Source of the DNA: Scytonema hofmannii PCC 7110
GTDB taxonomy: Bacteria > Cyanobacteriota > Cyanobacteriia > Cyanobacteriales > Nostocaceae
Assembly (NCBI RefSeq): GCF_000346485.2
Contig: NZ_KQ976354.1
Span: forward strand, 5,183,805 to 5,247,804
DNA: 64,000 bases
Direction of reading: 5' to 3'
Part shown: piece by piece, positions 35,761 through 46,600 of the stretch
How the letters are laid out: each line of letters starts with the position of its first letter
Numbering within the stretch: position 1 is the stretch's first letter
Notes under the pieces: model-generated
Seen by the model: the letters and a program-made list of their open reading frames with translations, nothing else
What the model was told of the DNA's origin: nothing
Databases searched by the model: none
Translations under genes and position numbers: made by a program

Positions 35761-36087
35761 ATACGTGTGATTTGAACCATAATTTGGCCAAACGGTCACG
35801 ACATACTTCATAACCTGTAACTTAAAAGATAAAGTGGCAGTTTTTAAAGTATAAAGTGGCAGAGCCAAGGGAGCTAGAACGCTTATTTTCCCGTTCTACA
35901 TGATTTGCAAGCGATAACTTCGTTAAGCTTCGCTAACGCATTAAAATCTCTCAAATACACGAACACTATAGGTTTTTGACTGCTGCCACTTTATGGTTTT
36001 AAAACTGCCACTTTTTACTTTAAGTCACAACAACATATGGTTCAAAGTTATAACCTTTGGTCACGTTATGGTTCAAATCACAATACG
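35761..36087. mobile_element. Miniature Tn7-like transposon with 5-bp target duplication
   Basis: Element 35766-36082 (317 bp) with perfect 17-bp terminal inverted repeats TGTGATTTGAACCATAA / TTATGGTTCAAATCACA, flanked by ATACG at 35761-35765 and again at 36083-36087. The TGT...ACA ends and 5-bp duplication are Tn7/Mu-superfamily features. Each end also has two copies of AAAGTGGCAG-type sites, spaced exactly 22 bp: left at 35829 and 35851, right (inverted, CTGCCACTTT) at 35983 and 36005. These look like transposase-binding sites. The 120-bp interior encodes nothing, so it is non-autonomous. Confidence 0.85.
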
Positions 36088-36229
36088 GTACACAGCAAGT
36101 GGAACATCAAAGAAGCACAATTTCCTGTAAGCTTTGATATACGATATACGATAAGGGTTACAGAATACGTGTTTAGGAGTAACCCTTGATTAAATTCAAA
36201 CTACACACAACCTCTTAAAAAAGAGTCTT

Positions 36230-36613
36230 TCACTGCTCCTTAATAGTCATTACATCAACTGGCAAATAACTTGGACAGTAACCTTGGCTCTCACAAACCT
36301 CCTTTTTCAGGGCAGCAATTTCAGGGGAGTTGTCATTGGAGAAGACTACAATAGGTTGTTCGGGCATTTCTTGACTGTTGGTTAAACTAGGTTGTTCGTT
36401 AGTTAAACTGGGTTGTTCATTTGTTTTTCCACATACTTTAGTCAAATCTAAAACTGTGCCATCCTTTCTCTGCATATAGCAAACTGGTTCATTTGAAGAT
36501 GGAATTACTGAAGATAGATGATTTGGCCATGACTGTTGAGTAAAAGCTACTTTAGCTGTTACTAGAATCAAAATCGAAGGAATAAGTGAAACTACACTAG
36601 ATAACTTGTACAT
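36230..36613 (-). CDS. Hypothetical exported protein
   Basis: 127 residues, not recognised. MYKLSSVVSLIPSILILVTA followed by KVAFTQQ is a clear signal peptide. The mature part has PVCYMQRKDGTVLDLTKVCG, a stretch with three NEQPSLT-like repeats (an internal tandem duplication), and CESQGYCPSYLP at the end; four cysteines could form two disulfides. I chose the ATG for MYKL; a TTG six codons upstream adds nothing typical. Monocistronic. Confidence 0.6.
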   Translation of the reverse strand: MYKLSSVVSLIPSILILVTAKVAFTQQSWPNHLSSVIPSSNEPVCYMQRKDGTVLDLTKVCGKTNEQPSLTNEQPSLTNSQEMPEQPIVVFSNDNSPEIAALKKEVCESQGYCPSYLPVDVMTIKEQ

Positions 36614-36631
36614 AGGATTACCTACCAGCAA

Positions 36632-37229
36632 AAGCAGTTAAGAGAAAAATTTTCGCATCATATATTATTCCCATATTACCCTACCCAACTCTTATCAGTT
36701 AACTATCTGTTACCAACTCTGTCTTCGTTGTGGACTCTTTTGAGGTGAACAGACAACATTTGCTCCCACGTCGATTGCAATTCCGCAATACGTTTGGGTA
36801 CTTCCCGAACCGCCCACGCAACTTGATGACTGTGCTTGCTTGCAATAGCATTGAGTGAGAAACTGCTTGAGTCAATTTTTATTACTTGCTGCTGTTTCGA
36901 GAACATGGTCTTAACAAATACGCCGCAAACAATGCCATTGCAATAGCCATGCGCGTCTAATATGGAAAAACACATCAATTTCTTGGTTTTCTACACTTAG
37001 GAACATCCTACCTGTATTCGGATAGGGGATTAGCAGCATTTTTGTTCCAATTTCAATGCCTCTAGCATTTCGCCTGAGATTTCCTGAGTCGGCTACTCTT
37101 ATTGCTCAGTTACCCATTTCTTAAGATTTGTGGAATCTTAGCTCTTCATTTTTAGCATTCTCTTACAGTAAAAATCTCTTGAGGGGTAGGCAAAAAATGT
37201 AGTCCATGATAAGTCAGAGAAGGCTAGGT
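36632..37229. other. Gap with one doubtful 91-codon frame
   Basis: A minus-strand frame at 36703-36978 could encode 91 residues (contains SKHSHQVAWAVREVPKRI), but it has no family match I know and no clear ribosome-binding site. The rest of the gap shows no gene, repeat or RNA that I can identify. Confidence 0.3.
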
Positions 37230-38003
37230 CTATTTATATAGAGAGCTAGGTATTGATCTAATCTCAAAATTGTTAGGTTTTGCTCTCTTTGATGTGTAAA
37301 CATTAGGATTTAAATTAATAGGTCTTCCCATTATAAGGTCTGTTAGCTTTGGTATACCTGTGAAGTTTGTACAAACTATTTGCTGATATATGGCTACACC
37401 TTGTTGGGTAGCAAATTCTTTTAGGTTTTCTCCCACTATGGCATCTGCTGAAGTTAACAAGACGAGCCTTGGAGTAGCACGTTGGCCATTGCTTAGCGTT
37501 CCTGTAGCAGCAGGAGATCTACTTAAAATATCAATATAACCCGCAAGTTGGTGCTCCGAGTAGCTGTAAGGCATTCTGGTATTTACAGCTTTTGCATCAA
37601 AGATTATACTATTGGGAAATGAATATTGCTTTATTACCTGATTAGTGGTCTCATCCTTAATTAGTAGAAATAGTGTTGTATAACCATCTGGTTCAACATT
37701 CTTTATCCCACCTTTGGTTTCTCGGTCTCTTAAAGACGAATAAATAATCGGACCAGTGTACTTTCTAATTCCTATGCTCCTTAAGGCAAAAGCTTCAAAA
37801 ACATCACCTATATTTTTCAGACTTCCATATTTGCGAAGTTCATCTGTGTTTACTGGTAAACCTAAACCAAAACATGATGAGAAAGCAATAGACTCATTTA
37901 GTTGCTTTCCTCCATAAGCTGTCAAAGGTGTTAGCAGTGTTAGTAGTAAATTGGAAACAACGCATGCACTCACCCATGAATTTACACGAAATATTTTTAA
38001 CAT
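37230..38003 (-). CDS. Exported protein with PD-(D/E)XK nuclease-like pattern
   Basis: 257 residues. Residues 1-31 form a signal peptide (SACVVSNLLLTLLTPLTAYG). The mature protein has VFEAFALRSIG (helix with Glu), NVEPDGYTTLFLL (PD), SIIFDAKAVNT (DxK) about 27 residues later, and PRLVLLTSADAIVGENLKEF: the order and spacing of a PD-(D/E)XK restriction-endonuclease-like core. This is a motif-level inference. If right, it is a nuclease working outside the cytoplasm or a toxin-like effector. No immunity gene is recognised next to it. Confidence 0.6.
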   Translation of the reverse strand: MLKIFRVNSWVSACVVSNLLLTLLTPLTAYGGKQLNESIAFSSCFGLGLPVNTDELRKYGSLKNIGDVFEAFALRSIGIRKYTGPIIYSSLRDRETKGGIKNVEPDGYTTLFLLIKDETTNQVIKQYSFPNSIIFDAKAVNTRMPYSYSEHQLAGYIDILSRSPAATGTLSNGQRATPRLVLLTSADAIVGENLKEFATQQGVAIYQQIVCTNFTGIPKLTDLIMGRPINLNPNVYTSKRAKPNNFEIRSIPSSLYK

Positions 38004-38617
38004 TGTTATCTGGATTATTTACTTTGAGCAATTACAGTGTTTTAGCCACTTTTGAATATTTCCATTCTCCAATAGAGTAGAAGATTCCGCCTCACTAAAA
38101 ATACTTAAAATTAATTATTTAATGAAAATTTTTGATAAGTTTTTTTATAAAAAAACAAGAGAATAAACAAGGAAAATTCTAAGATTTTAGATATTTTTTT
38201 GTTCATTCCTATAAAACAGAAATTGGAATCATAAGAAATGAGCATTAGAAACATCCTAAACTCTAATAAATTAGAGGCTTTGCTCAAATAAAAAATGTTA
38301 AAGCGATTTATAAAGTAATTTTTAAGAGCGCCTTACGGGCGGCAATCACAACCTGTTATGTTAGAACCTCGCGAATATCGATGGTTCTTTGTATGCCACC
38401 CGCAGAATGCTGATAGAATCAGCAGTTTCCTTACTCGCTGCTAGGCGGTTGTCCTGACTTTTCACGAGAAGTCTCAAAACTCACTTCCAGACTGAGTTTT
38501 ACCTAACTCCCTAATTGTCATTAACATTGAATTAATGACAAGATATGATTAAGAAATCAGGTTTTGGAACAGTGGTTTGAGCAGCGATCCTACAAACCAA
38601 AAAGATGCCGTGAAAAG
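38004..38617. other. AT-rich gap with inverted repeat remnant
   Basis: No gene is supported. CCTGACTTTTCACG (38453-38466) and its exact complement CGTGAAAAGTCAGG (38609-38622) bound a 170-bp segment, probably a miniature or relic insertion element. The remainder (38050-38330) is AT-rich without visible structure. Confidence 0.5.
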
Positions 38618-38622
38618 TCAGG
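38453..38622. mobile_element. Putative miniature element with 14-bp inverted ends
   Basis: Perfect 14-bp inverted repeats CCTGACTTTTCACG / CGTGAAAAGTCAGG, 142 bp apart. No coding frame inside, and no obvious target duplication. Could be a degraded insertion sequence. Confidence 0.5.
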
Positions 38623-38783
38623 CTAAAGGGTAAATCAGGGCAACCGTTGCAATAAGGGCGCTAAGAGCTATCAATTTTGTGCTATTGATTTGCAATAAAG
38701 CGCCCTTCATATGCGTGTCTGGTAGATGATACGTTTTTTGGTCTCGAATGAGCAAGAAAAAAGGGGCAGGCTTTATAACTACA

Positions 38784-40631
38784 TCAAGTGGTGACAAAAA
38801 TGTCACTAGTGCCAATTGTTGGTTTATTTGATAGCATCGCTATTTGTACCGCCCCAAAAGCAGTCTGGTTACCATCGGCATCAAAGAACAGAGCACCTGT
38901 AGTGGTGTTGTAGATAAATCGCTGACTAGAGTTAGTTGCTGCCACTGCACCGCTACCGATGAGAAATTGACTTGAGGTAATGGCAGCACCTCCTGTCAAG
39001 CCACCACCGAAACCAGCAGCAGAAACACGGAGTGTATCATCAACTACTGAGAAGTCGGTAATGCTATCAACTCCAGTGTTTGGGTTGTTGAGAACGAAGA
39101 GATCAGCGCCAGCACCACCCGTAAGTACGTCATTGCCAAAACCGCCAATGAGGGTGTCATTGCCCGATCCCCCAAGCAAGGTGTCATCCCCAGTGCCACC
39201 ATCAAGAGTATCTCTTCCCGTACCGCCAATGAGGGTATCGTTAAGAGCACCGCCAATGAGGGTGTCATTGCCCTTTCTACCATTGAGGATGTCGTTACCA
39301 TTCCTTCCAATGAGAAGATCTCTGCCAGGAATACCAATTCGGGTCATCGGAAGAACATCATCTGTACCGTCACTGATGGTGATGGATGTCTGAACGCTCT
39401 TCGGAGCATCTTCAGTATTGCCCGCGTTGTCACGGGCACGGCTGTAGAAGGCGTAGGTGTGACCTGCAATGCCAGTGAATGTAGCTTCGGTGAGAGTGGT
39501 GTTTTCCAGCCAAGGAACAAATGCTCCGCCATTGTCTGAGACGTAAATAGTAAAACCAGCCAAAGCTGACCCATCCGTATTGTCACTACCAGACCAACTG
39601 ACTGAGAAACTGGTGTCGTTAGTCGCACTTGGCAATGCGCCGACAGTGCTTGTGGGTTTACTCTTGTCAATGGTGTTAAAAATCGCTGGTGTATCAATGG
39701 GTTCGTTAATATCGAAGATAATGCGGGCTATTGCGTCAATAACAGCACCATTCTCAACACTCGATTTAGGTTTTACGGAGTAGCTGACGAAGCCGTCACC
39801 TTCAGGTTTGGTGATGTTGGGTGGCAAGAAACCTTGCAAGGGATTGGTTGGCTCTACTCCAGTGGTGGGGTCTATGGATGTCAGTTCCCAGAAGGCTTGC
39901 CCTGTAGCAACATCAATCCCCGCGACTACATCTACGTAGATTCCTTTAGTAGCAGTTAAGTCCAGACGGGTTTGATAGAAAGCTCGGTTGTCTGGTACGT
40001 CAATAAATGTGTCGCCAAACCCGAAGTCACCTACGCGAAAGGTACGGAAGTCGAGGTCGCTATCAAGTTGTTGGGTAATGCGTACAACTTGGGCGGGCGC
40101 AGTCGCAAAAACTGGGTCGTTTTCAAAGCGGATAGTGTAATTTAAGGGGTCAGATGTTACCCAATGTTCTGCACCAAACCCTTGAGGACCAAGGATGTCG
40201 TTGGGGTCGCGGGAAACGACAACATTGGTAGTACTGTGTCCGGGGTCAAATGGATTATTCGGGTTTCCAAAGTTTCCAGGTTTTCCAGGACTTTCGGATG
40301 GATTATTCGATGGTGGGGTGGGAGGCTTTTTAGGGTCAGGATTATTTTCAGAACTAACATCTACGTGATATATACTTCCTGTCAACCCTAAACTTACTTC
40401 ATTCTGTATTTCCTCTTCGGTTTGGGAGCTGCTATCTTCTGATAAAGAACTTGTATTCCGATCACTTGTTGAGGAACCATCATTATCTGTTAAAGAACTA
40501 CTTTCATTAGTTGTGGATAGATTTTCCAACTCGGCTAGGAGCCACGCATTTAAAGCCACATCACTCCACAACTTTGTAGCAGAGTGTGTATAGTTACTAG
40601 TGATAGTAGATTCAGTCGCCTGATTAGCCAA
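38784..40631 (-). CDS. RTX-type C-terminal part of the giant exoprotein
   Basis: 615 codons in frame with the upstream 40674-48107 frame and separated from it by a single TAG. Its apparent start is a TTG without a ribosome-binding site, so it is best read as the C-terminal section of one protein. A module with DPNDILGPQGFGAEHWVTSD (about 140-310) is followed by a fibronectin-like segment (SFSVSWSGSDNTDGSALAGF). About seven calcium-binding RTX nonapeptide units then follow (GGSGNDTLIGGFGNDVL), and a final beta segment typical of type I secretion substrates. Confidence 0.8.
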   Translation of the reverse strand: MANQATESTITSNYTHSATKLWSDVALNAWLLAELENLSTTNESSSLTDNDGSSTSDRNTSSLSEDSSSQTEEEIQNEVSLGLTGSIYHVDVSSENNPDPKKPPTPPSNNPSESPGKPGNFGNPNNPFDPGHSTTNVVVSRDPNDILGPQGFGAEHWVTSDPLNYTIRFENDPVFATAPAQVVRITQQLDSDLDFRTFRVGDFGFGDTFIDVPDNRAFYQTRLDLTATKGIYVDVVAGIDVATGQAFWELTSIDPTTGVEPTNPLQGFLPPNITKPEGDGFVSYSVKPKSSVENGAVIDAIARIIFDINEPIDTPAIFNTIDKSKPTSTVGALPSATNDTSFSVSWSGSDNTDGSALAGFTIYVSDNGGAFVPWLENTTLTEATFTGIAGHTYAFYSRARDNAGNTEDAPKSVQTSITISDGTDDVLPMTRIGIPGRDLLIGRNGNDILNGRKGNDTLIGGALNDTLIGGTGRDTLDGGTGDDTLLGGSGNDTLIGGFGNDVLTGGAGADLFVLNNPNTGVDSITDFSVVDDTLRVSAAGFGGGLTGGAAITSSQFLIGSGAVAATNSSQRFIYNTTTGALFFDADGNQTAFGAVQIAMLSNKPTIGTSDIFVTT

Positions 40632-40673
40632 ACCAGCTTGGAAAGTAGTCCACGAACTGCCAAACTGATTTTG

Positions 40674-40676
40674 CTA
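40674..40676 (-). other. In-frame TAG splitting one giant gene
   Basis: Codons on either side stay in the same frame: ...STKSWFDAATA, TAG, then QNQFGSSWTTFQAGLANQAT... with no further stop for about 630 codons. The 14 codons between the stop and the next TTG read as plausible protein continuing into the next segment. One substitution (from CAG, AAG, GAG, TGG or TAY) would explain it. Confidence 0.85.
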
Positions 40677-43600
40677 CGCCGTAGCTGCATCAAACCACGA
40701 CTTTGTTGAAATATCACCGCCCAGATACTCTATAAAGTCGCTGTAGTTAATCGGAGTGCTATTATCTGCTATTTGGCGAGCAGTAATATTGATTGGTCCT
40801 GTAGTCGAAGGCGCTGTTCCCCGAAGGCGAATTATGCCCATTTCCCCAGGACGGAGAGTACCCGCCGGTCCTTCATTGCTAATGCCCAGCAACGTCATTG
40901 AGCCTATCTGGACAAATCCATCTCCATCTTGAATGTTCTGTAGATGAACTTCGCGGTCAGTATTTACAACAATGACTGGTGCTGTGACATCATGAGTCCC
41001 GCTATTTGCATAAGAAACAATGATGTCGAAGCTTTGTCCGGGGGATACAGCAGATGTCGAGGTTACGGAAATCAAGACGTTATCCGGACGTGCATTCACA
41101 ACTGAAAATGCATCATCCAGCACATCTATATTTTCTTCTGTAACGTATACAGGCTCAAGCTCACCATCAGGATTCGTAATAAATACAGGTTCAAGTTCCC
41201 CATCAGCATTTTCTTGATAGACTAGCTCACTCAAAGTTTGCGAAACTTTCAGGTCATAAGTTCCTATTGCTGCATTCGTTAGGTCAAACGTTGCAAATAC
41301 GTCGGTTGAACCTTCAAACCAGATATTCTCAGCAACAATTGACTTACCAGTGCTATCAATCAACTCCGCCCTCATGTACGGAGTAAACTTGGCACCATCA
41401 ATCTCCAGAGTTATCTTACCACCGCGATCGCCCACAGTTTGACCGATGGATGTGATACCAAAGTCAATCGTCTTAGCCTCAATCGTGTAGTTATTTCCCA
41501 TTCCAGAAACGGTAGTATTCTCACCTACAACTAAATGACTAATCCACTCAGGGGCTTTGATAGCACGGGCAAGAACATAGTAAGTGCCAGCTTCGGTAAA
41601 GGGTACGACAATTTGCTGGTCGGCAGAGACATTCTCAAATCCATAGTCAAACTCTGTTTGGGAAGGCATTTCACCATAGCGGATGTAGAGTTCGTTAAAC
41701 GCATTATCCGCAAGGGAATCAAAGGTGACTTGTAGCGTCTCTCCCTCAGTAACATCAATCTTGTAGTAGACAGATTGTCCTTGGAAGAGCGTTCCAGTTT
41801 TAGAGACATCCAATTGCAGTGGCTCGACATCAATTGATACTTTGTCTAGAGAACCACCAATGTTGTTATTTTCATCGTTTTCTACAATGGCGTTGCGAAT
41901 ATCGCTCTTGACAATAACGTGATAGTCGCCGGGGACTACACCGGGTAAGGGAGCCGTTATACTATTGTCGTAATAGCTGTACTCATTGCCAGGATCTGCT
42001 ACGTAGCTTACTGGTGCTTGGCTACGTCCAAAGAAAGTATCATTTATATCCCACTTATCATCAGCAGAAAGGTAGATTGAGTCATACCAAATACCTTGAG
42101 CCGCATTTGGTCCCAAGTTGTTAATAGTGTAACTGATGGTGGCATCAAGCCCTGGAACGGCATTGACAGGGACAGTGATAGTACCGACACTCAAGTCAGT
42201 AGGGTTCGGCAAACTCACCTGCATGGAGTTCCGGTCATAGTTCAAATTGTTGCCCACCGTGTTGCCTTCTCCACCGCGCTCGTATACCTCATTGCCACCA
42301 TCAGCAACAACAAAGACGTAGAATGGACCAGACAACCCAGAGGGGATTTTGAACAGTTGGTTTTGTTGCGTGTACGTCTCTCCTGCTGCTAAACTGCCAA
42401 CATGGTATCGATAGTCGAGGTAAATATCGCTACTGCGGTCAAAATTTTGGTCGCGAGAGAGGTAGATGGCATCGTACCAACGCTTGTAGCCAGTAGCAGC
42501 ACCATCGTTGCGGACAGTCCAAGTGAGATTAAATAGCTGACTGCTAATAGCATCAATGGGTGCATCAACACTTTCCACCACCAAGTTAGGAACTTCACCC
42601 AGGGTAATAGCGGTGGTGTTGTTGGTTGCTTTGTCGTTGTTGTTTTCTAAAGAACCTTCCAAAACCCGGTCATTATACTCGCTATTGGCACTGTTATCTG
42701 TGCGGACAATGACGTGATAATTACCCTTAAGGTCTATTGGCAGGTTAAAGGTACCAGAACCGTCATAAGAGCCAAATTGGTCTAGAGCACCAGAATGGAA
42801 AACTTGTCCCAAGTAAATGTCTTGTTGAGAGTTGAGTTGGGTGTCGGTAGAAAGGTAGACACTGTCGTACCAGGAGTAGGCATTAGTGCGACCAGTTCCG
42901 AAGTTTTTCACCGTCCAATTAACAGCGAGCTTGTCTGTTGATGATACAGAAGGTGTCGCATTAATTACACTAACTCCCGTCACTTGCAAATCGGGAGTGT
43001 CTCGATTGACGGTAATTAATTGGGATTTATAGTTATTGCCAAGAGCATTTGCTTCATAGACCTGAGCGTTAGCATCAGTCACAACAAACAAATGGTACTG
43101 ACCTGACAAGGTGAAGGGAATGGTAACCAGTTCGTTGCGTTCGTAGAAATCCCCAGGGTTCAACAAACCACTTCGGGAAGTACCGTCTATCAAATTTAAT
43201 GTATCGCTGTGGTAGAAAGAACCTAAAACAACGTCATCGTCGTTGCCTAAATTCGGATCACCAGACGCAATTATGCTGTCAGTCCAAGCCCTGACAGCAG
43301 TATCACCAGATCCAGTGTTAACAACAGTCCATATGATACGGCTCGCAATGCCAGCCTCAATACTTGTGGGAACATTGATCGCCGAAACTACCAAATCTGC
43401 CGGACGCGATGAAACTGTAACGACTCCAAGATTGTCACTAACATTGTCGTAATTATTAACATTATTGTGATTATTCAGTTCAAAAACGTCATTGTGCTGG
43501 TCAGTCACAACAAAGACGTGGAAAGTACCACTCAGCCCATCAGGTAGAGTAAAGGTAGCAGAGCCGTCATACCATTTGTTGGGTTCATCTATGTCTAAGC

Positions 43601-46600
43601 TGCCATGATGCCTAATTTCACCCAATAACCTATCCGTGCTGGAGTTGAAATTAGCATCCTCTGATAGATAGAAAGCATCAACCCAAGAATAGTTGGGAGT
43701 AGCGGTTGAGCCATTGTTGGTAACACGGTAATCAATGGTCAGGGCATGGCTAGCCAAAGCTTGAGTTGGAACGTCTACCAACTCGACTTCCAAGTCTGGC
43801 GGTGGTGTGAGATTAACAGTAGTAGGTGTAGGTTGGGCAACAATGTTATTGGCGTCGCCCGCAAATTCCAAAACCTGATTGCCAGCGTCAGTTCTAACAA
43901 TGAAGTAGAAATTTCCACTCACTCCTATTGGCAAAGTGACATCCAAACTAGTGGTGTAGCTGCTAGTAGCTCCATTAGTGCTGTTAGCATCATAAACATC
44001 AAGGTCGCCGTAGTGGTAACGAGAACCCAGGAAGTACTCCTCATCGCCATTGCCCAGGTAGGGGTCAGCTGACATATAAACTTCGTCATACCAGCTGTGC
44101 TGAGAGGTTTTGCCAGGACCATTATTGACAACAGTCCAATTCAGGGTCATCCTCTGACCTGAGAACACTGGGGAATGTTCGTTGACAGTCGGCTGTAAGT
44201 CTGGCGGTGGAGTCAGTTCAATGTTGGTGGGTGATTCTGTGCTCCGAAAATTGTCATCCTCGTTTTGATATTCGTAGACATTATCGTAGTAATCAGTTTT
44301 AACAACAAAGTAGTAGTTGTTGCCCTCAATATTATCAGGCAAGGTAACCTCTAAACTATTGTTATAGCTGTGTATGCCGCTACCATATTTATCCAAGTAG
44401 CTAAAGTTAGAAGTTTGACCCAGGTATGTTTCTTGACCGTTTAAAGACAGGAAAACGGCGTCATACCAAATTGGAGCGCTAGTTGAGCCAGTTCCTGTGT
44501 TTTCTACTACCCAATCAATAGTAATTTTCTGACCGGAGAAAGCTGAATCGGTTCGAGCAGTAACGCTGGATACTTTCAGGTTCGGAAAATCACTCTTGCG
44601 AATGTCGATAGGATTGGAGGAAATACGAGTATTGTTGCTCTCTTGACCGTGTTCGTAGACATCGCCACCAGCATCCGTCTTAACAACTACCCAACGCTCG
44701 CCACTCAAATCAATCGGCAAGTCGATGAACTGTCTCCGCTCAATTGGCTTGCCTGCTTGAATTGTTCCTTCAAAGGAAAAAGATGCATAAAAATCGTCGT
44801 TTCCGATACTTCCGTCTTTCGACAGATAAACGTTATCGTGCCACACTCCAGTGGCATCCTTATCCCCTCCGTTATAGATTGTCCATACAATTTCCAGTTT
44901 TTGTCCGGACAGTCCCTCAACTGGAGTCACAACACTAGTAACCTGCAAATCGGTTATTGGAGGTAATGTCAGGTTAATTGGTTGGCTGAATTTGGTGTTG
45001 TTGGTTTCGTTAAATTCCACTTGATTGTGTGAAGTATCTGTCGCCACCCAAATATAGTAAGTTCCGTTGGAGAACTGCGGATTTAATGGTAAAGGTACGG
45101 TAACTGTTTTGGAATAAGAAGTACCAGAATTTAAAGGTGTATCTCTCTCTACCGATACAGGTGTCAACTCAATTCTAGGGCTGTCAAGCGTTGATCCTTT
45201 GCTAAGCCAAATCCGATCTGTCCACCTCGAAGCAACGGTTGATGAACCAGGATCGCCAGCATTGCTGACAAAGTAAGTAACATTAATGGTTTGACCAAAT
45301 TGGGCAGAGGTTGATGGAACAGCAGTTACCGATTCAACCACAAGGTCTGGCGCAGCTATAAAAATCGGTACTGGTTTTACATTGTTGGTTTCCAATAGAC
45401 CTTTGGCTTCATTCGTTTCTCCTTGGTCTTGATTTGCGTCTGTTACAAACAGTAAGTACTGATTTCCTCTGATGTAGCTATCATACTTAGGTATGGTAAT
45501 CAGTTTGTTGTTGATATTGTAACTTGCATGACCAGCTAGAGGTGTGTGAGCGTCAATGAATTCACTGTATAAAAGTGTGTCTCTATTAAGCTTGTCGTCA
45601 CTGGAAATATATACGCGGTCATACCAATTAGCTGGAGCGGCAGCATCACTTATATTTTTGACAGTCCAAGAAACTGGTATTTCCTGACCCCAACTAGCTG
45701 TCCAAGTGGTTGTGCCTGTATTTGGTTCTCCGGCGTCTATAACCGTCAAATCCGGTGCTTTGATTTCAATGGGAACTGCGTATGTATTGTTAGTTTCATT
45801 ACTCTCACTTTGACTACCAATCGTATCGTTTGGGTTACTAGTTGCATCTGTGATAAACAGCAGATACCGCTCTCCGGTCATCGTGGTAGGTATGGTAATA
45901 ACTTTGTTTTCAATGCTGTAAGTGCTGTCATTACCATTATTTGCCTCTAGAGGTGTTTGCTCGTCAATAGATACACCGTATACATATGTATCGCTATCAT
46001 CCCACGATTGGTCACTAGAAATATAGATGCGGTCTACCCAGTTAGCTTCAGCTCGGTAACTTCCTTGGTTTTTCACAGTCCAACTCACTGACATTTGCTC
46101 GCCTATAATGGCCGTACTCTTGTTTTGTGCGATACTAGCAGATTCAATCAGTAAGTCTGGTGTATTTATTTGAATTGGTACAAAGTAAACATTGTTAAGC
46201 TCGTTGGTTTCTTGTTGCCGTGGGTAACTCCAACTGTCAGATCTGTCAGCTACAAACAGCAAGTACTGAAGACTCTTGGCCGTAGTTGGTATAGTAATAA
46301 CTTTGTTGTTAATGGTGTAGTTAGCACCAGCAGGTAGGGATGTGTTGTTGATAATTGTTTCGCCACCTAGAGGTGTATCTAGCCAAGATTGAAAATTCTG
46401 GTCACTAGATAAATAGATGCCGTCATACCAGTAATCGGCTAAGGCTGCACCATTTCCTTGGTTGGTAACAGTCCAAGAAACTGGTATTGGCTGCCCCGGA
46501 ATGGCTGTTGAGGGAAGGGGAACATCTGGGTTTGTTGTAATGGTCAGGTCTGGGGCTTTAAACTCTATAGGTATTGGATAGACGTAAACGTTGTTACCTT

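Noticed and set aside
35761-36087. The inverted repeat before the 239-residue gene as an operator or terminator
   Set aside because: The 5-bp direct duplication outside perfect TGT/ACA ends and the paired 22-bp-spaced sites at both ends fit a transposon far better.
36703-36978. 91-codon frame MMCFSILDAHGYCNG...
   Set aside because: No family recognised and no clear ribosome-binding site; kept only as a remark in the gap entry.
38784-40631. The RTX-tail frame as an independent gene
   Set aside because: Its only start is a TTG without a ribosome-binding site, 14 in-frame codons after the TAG of the upstream frame; the domain order fits one protein.
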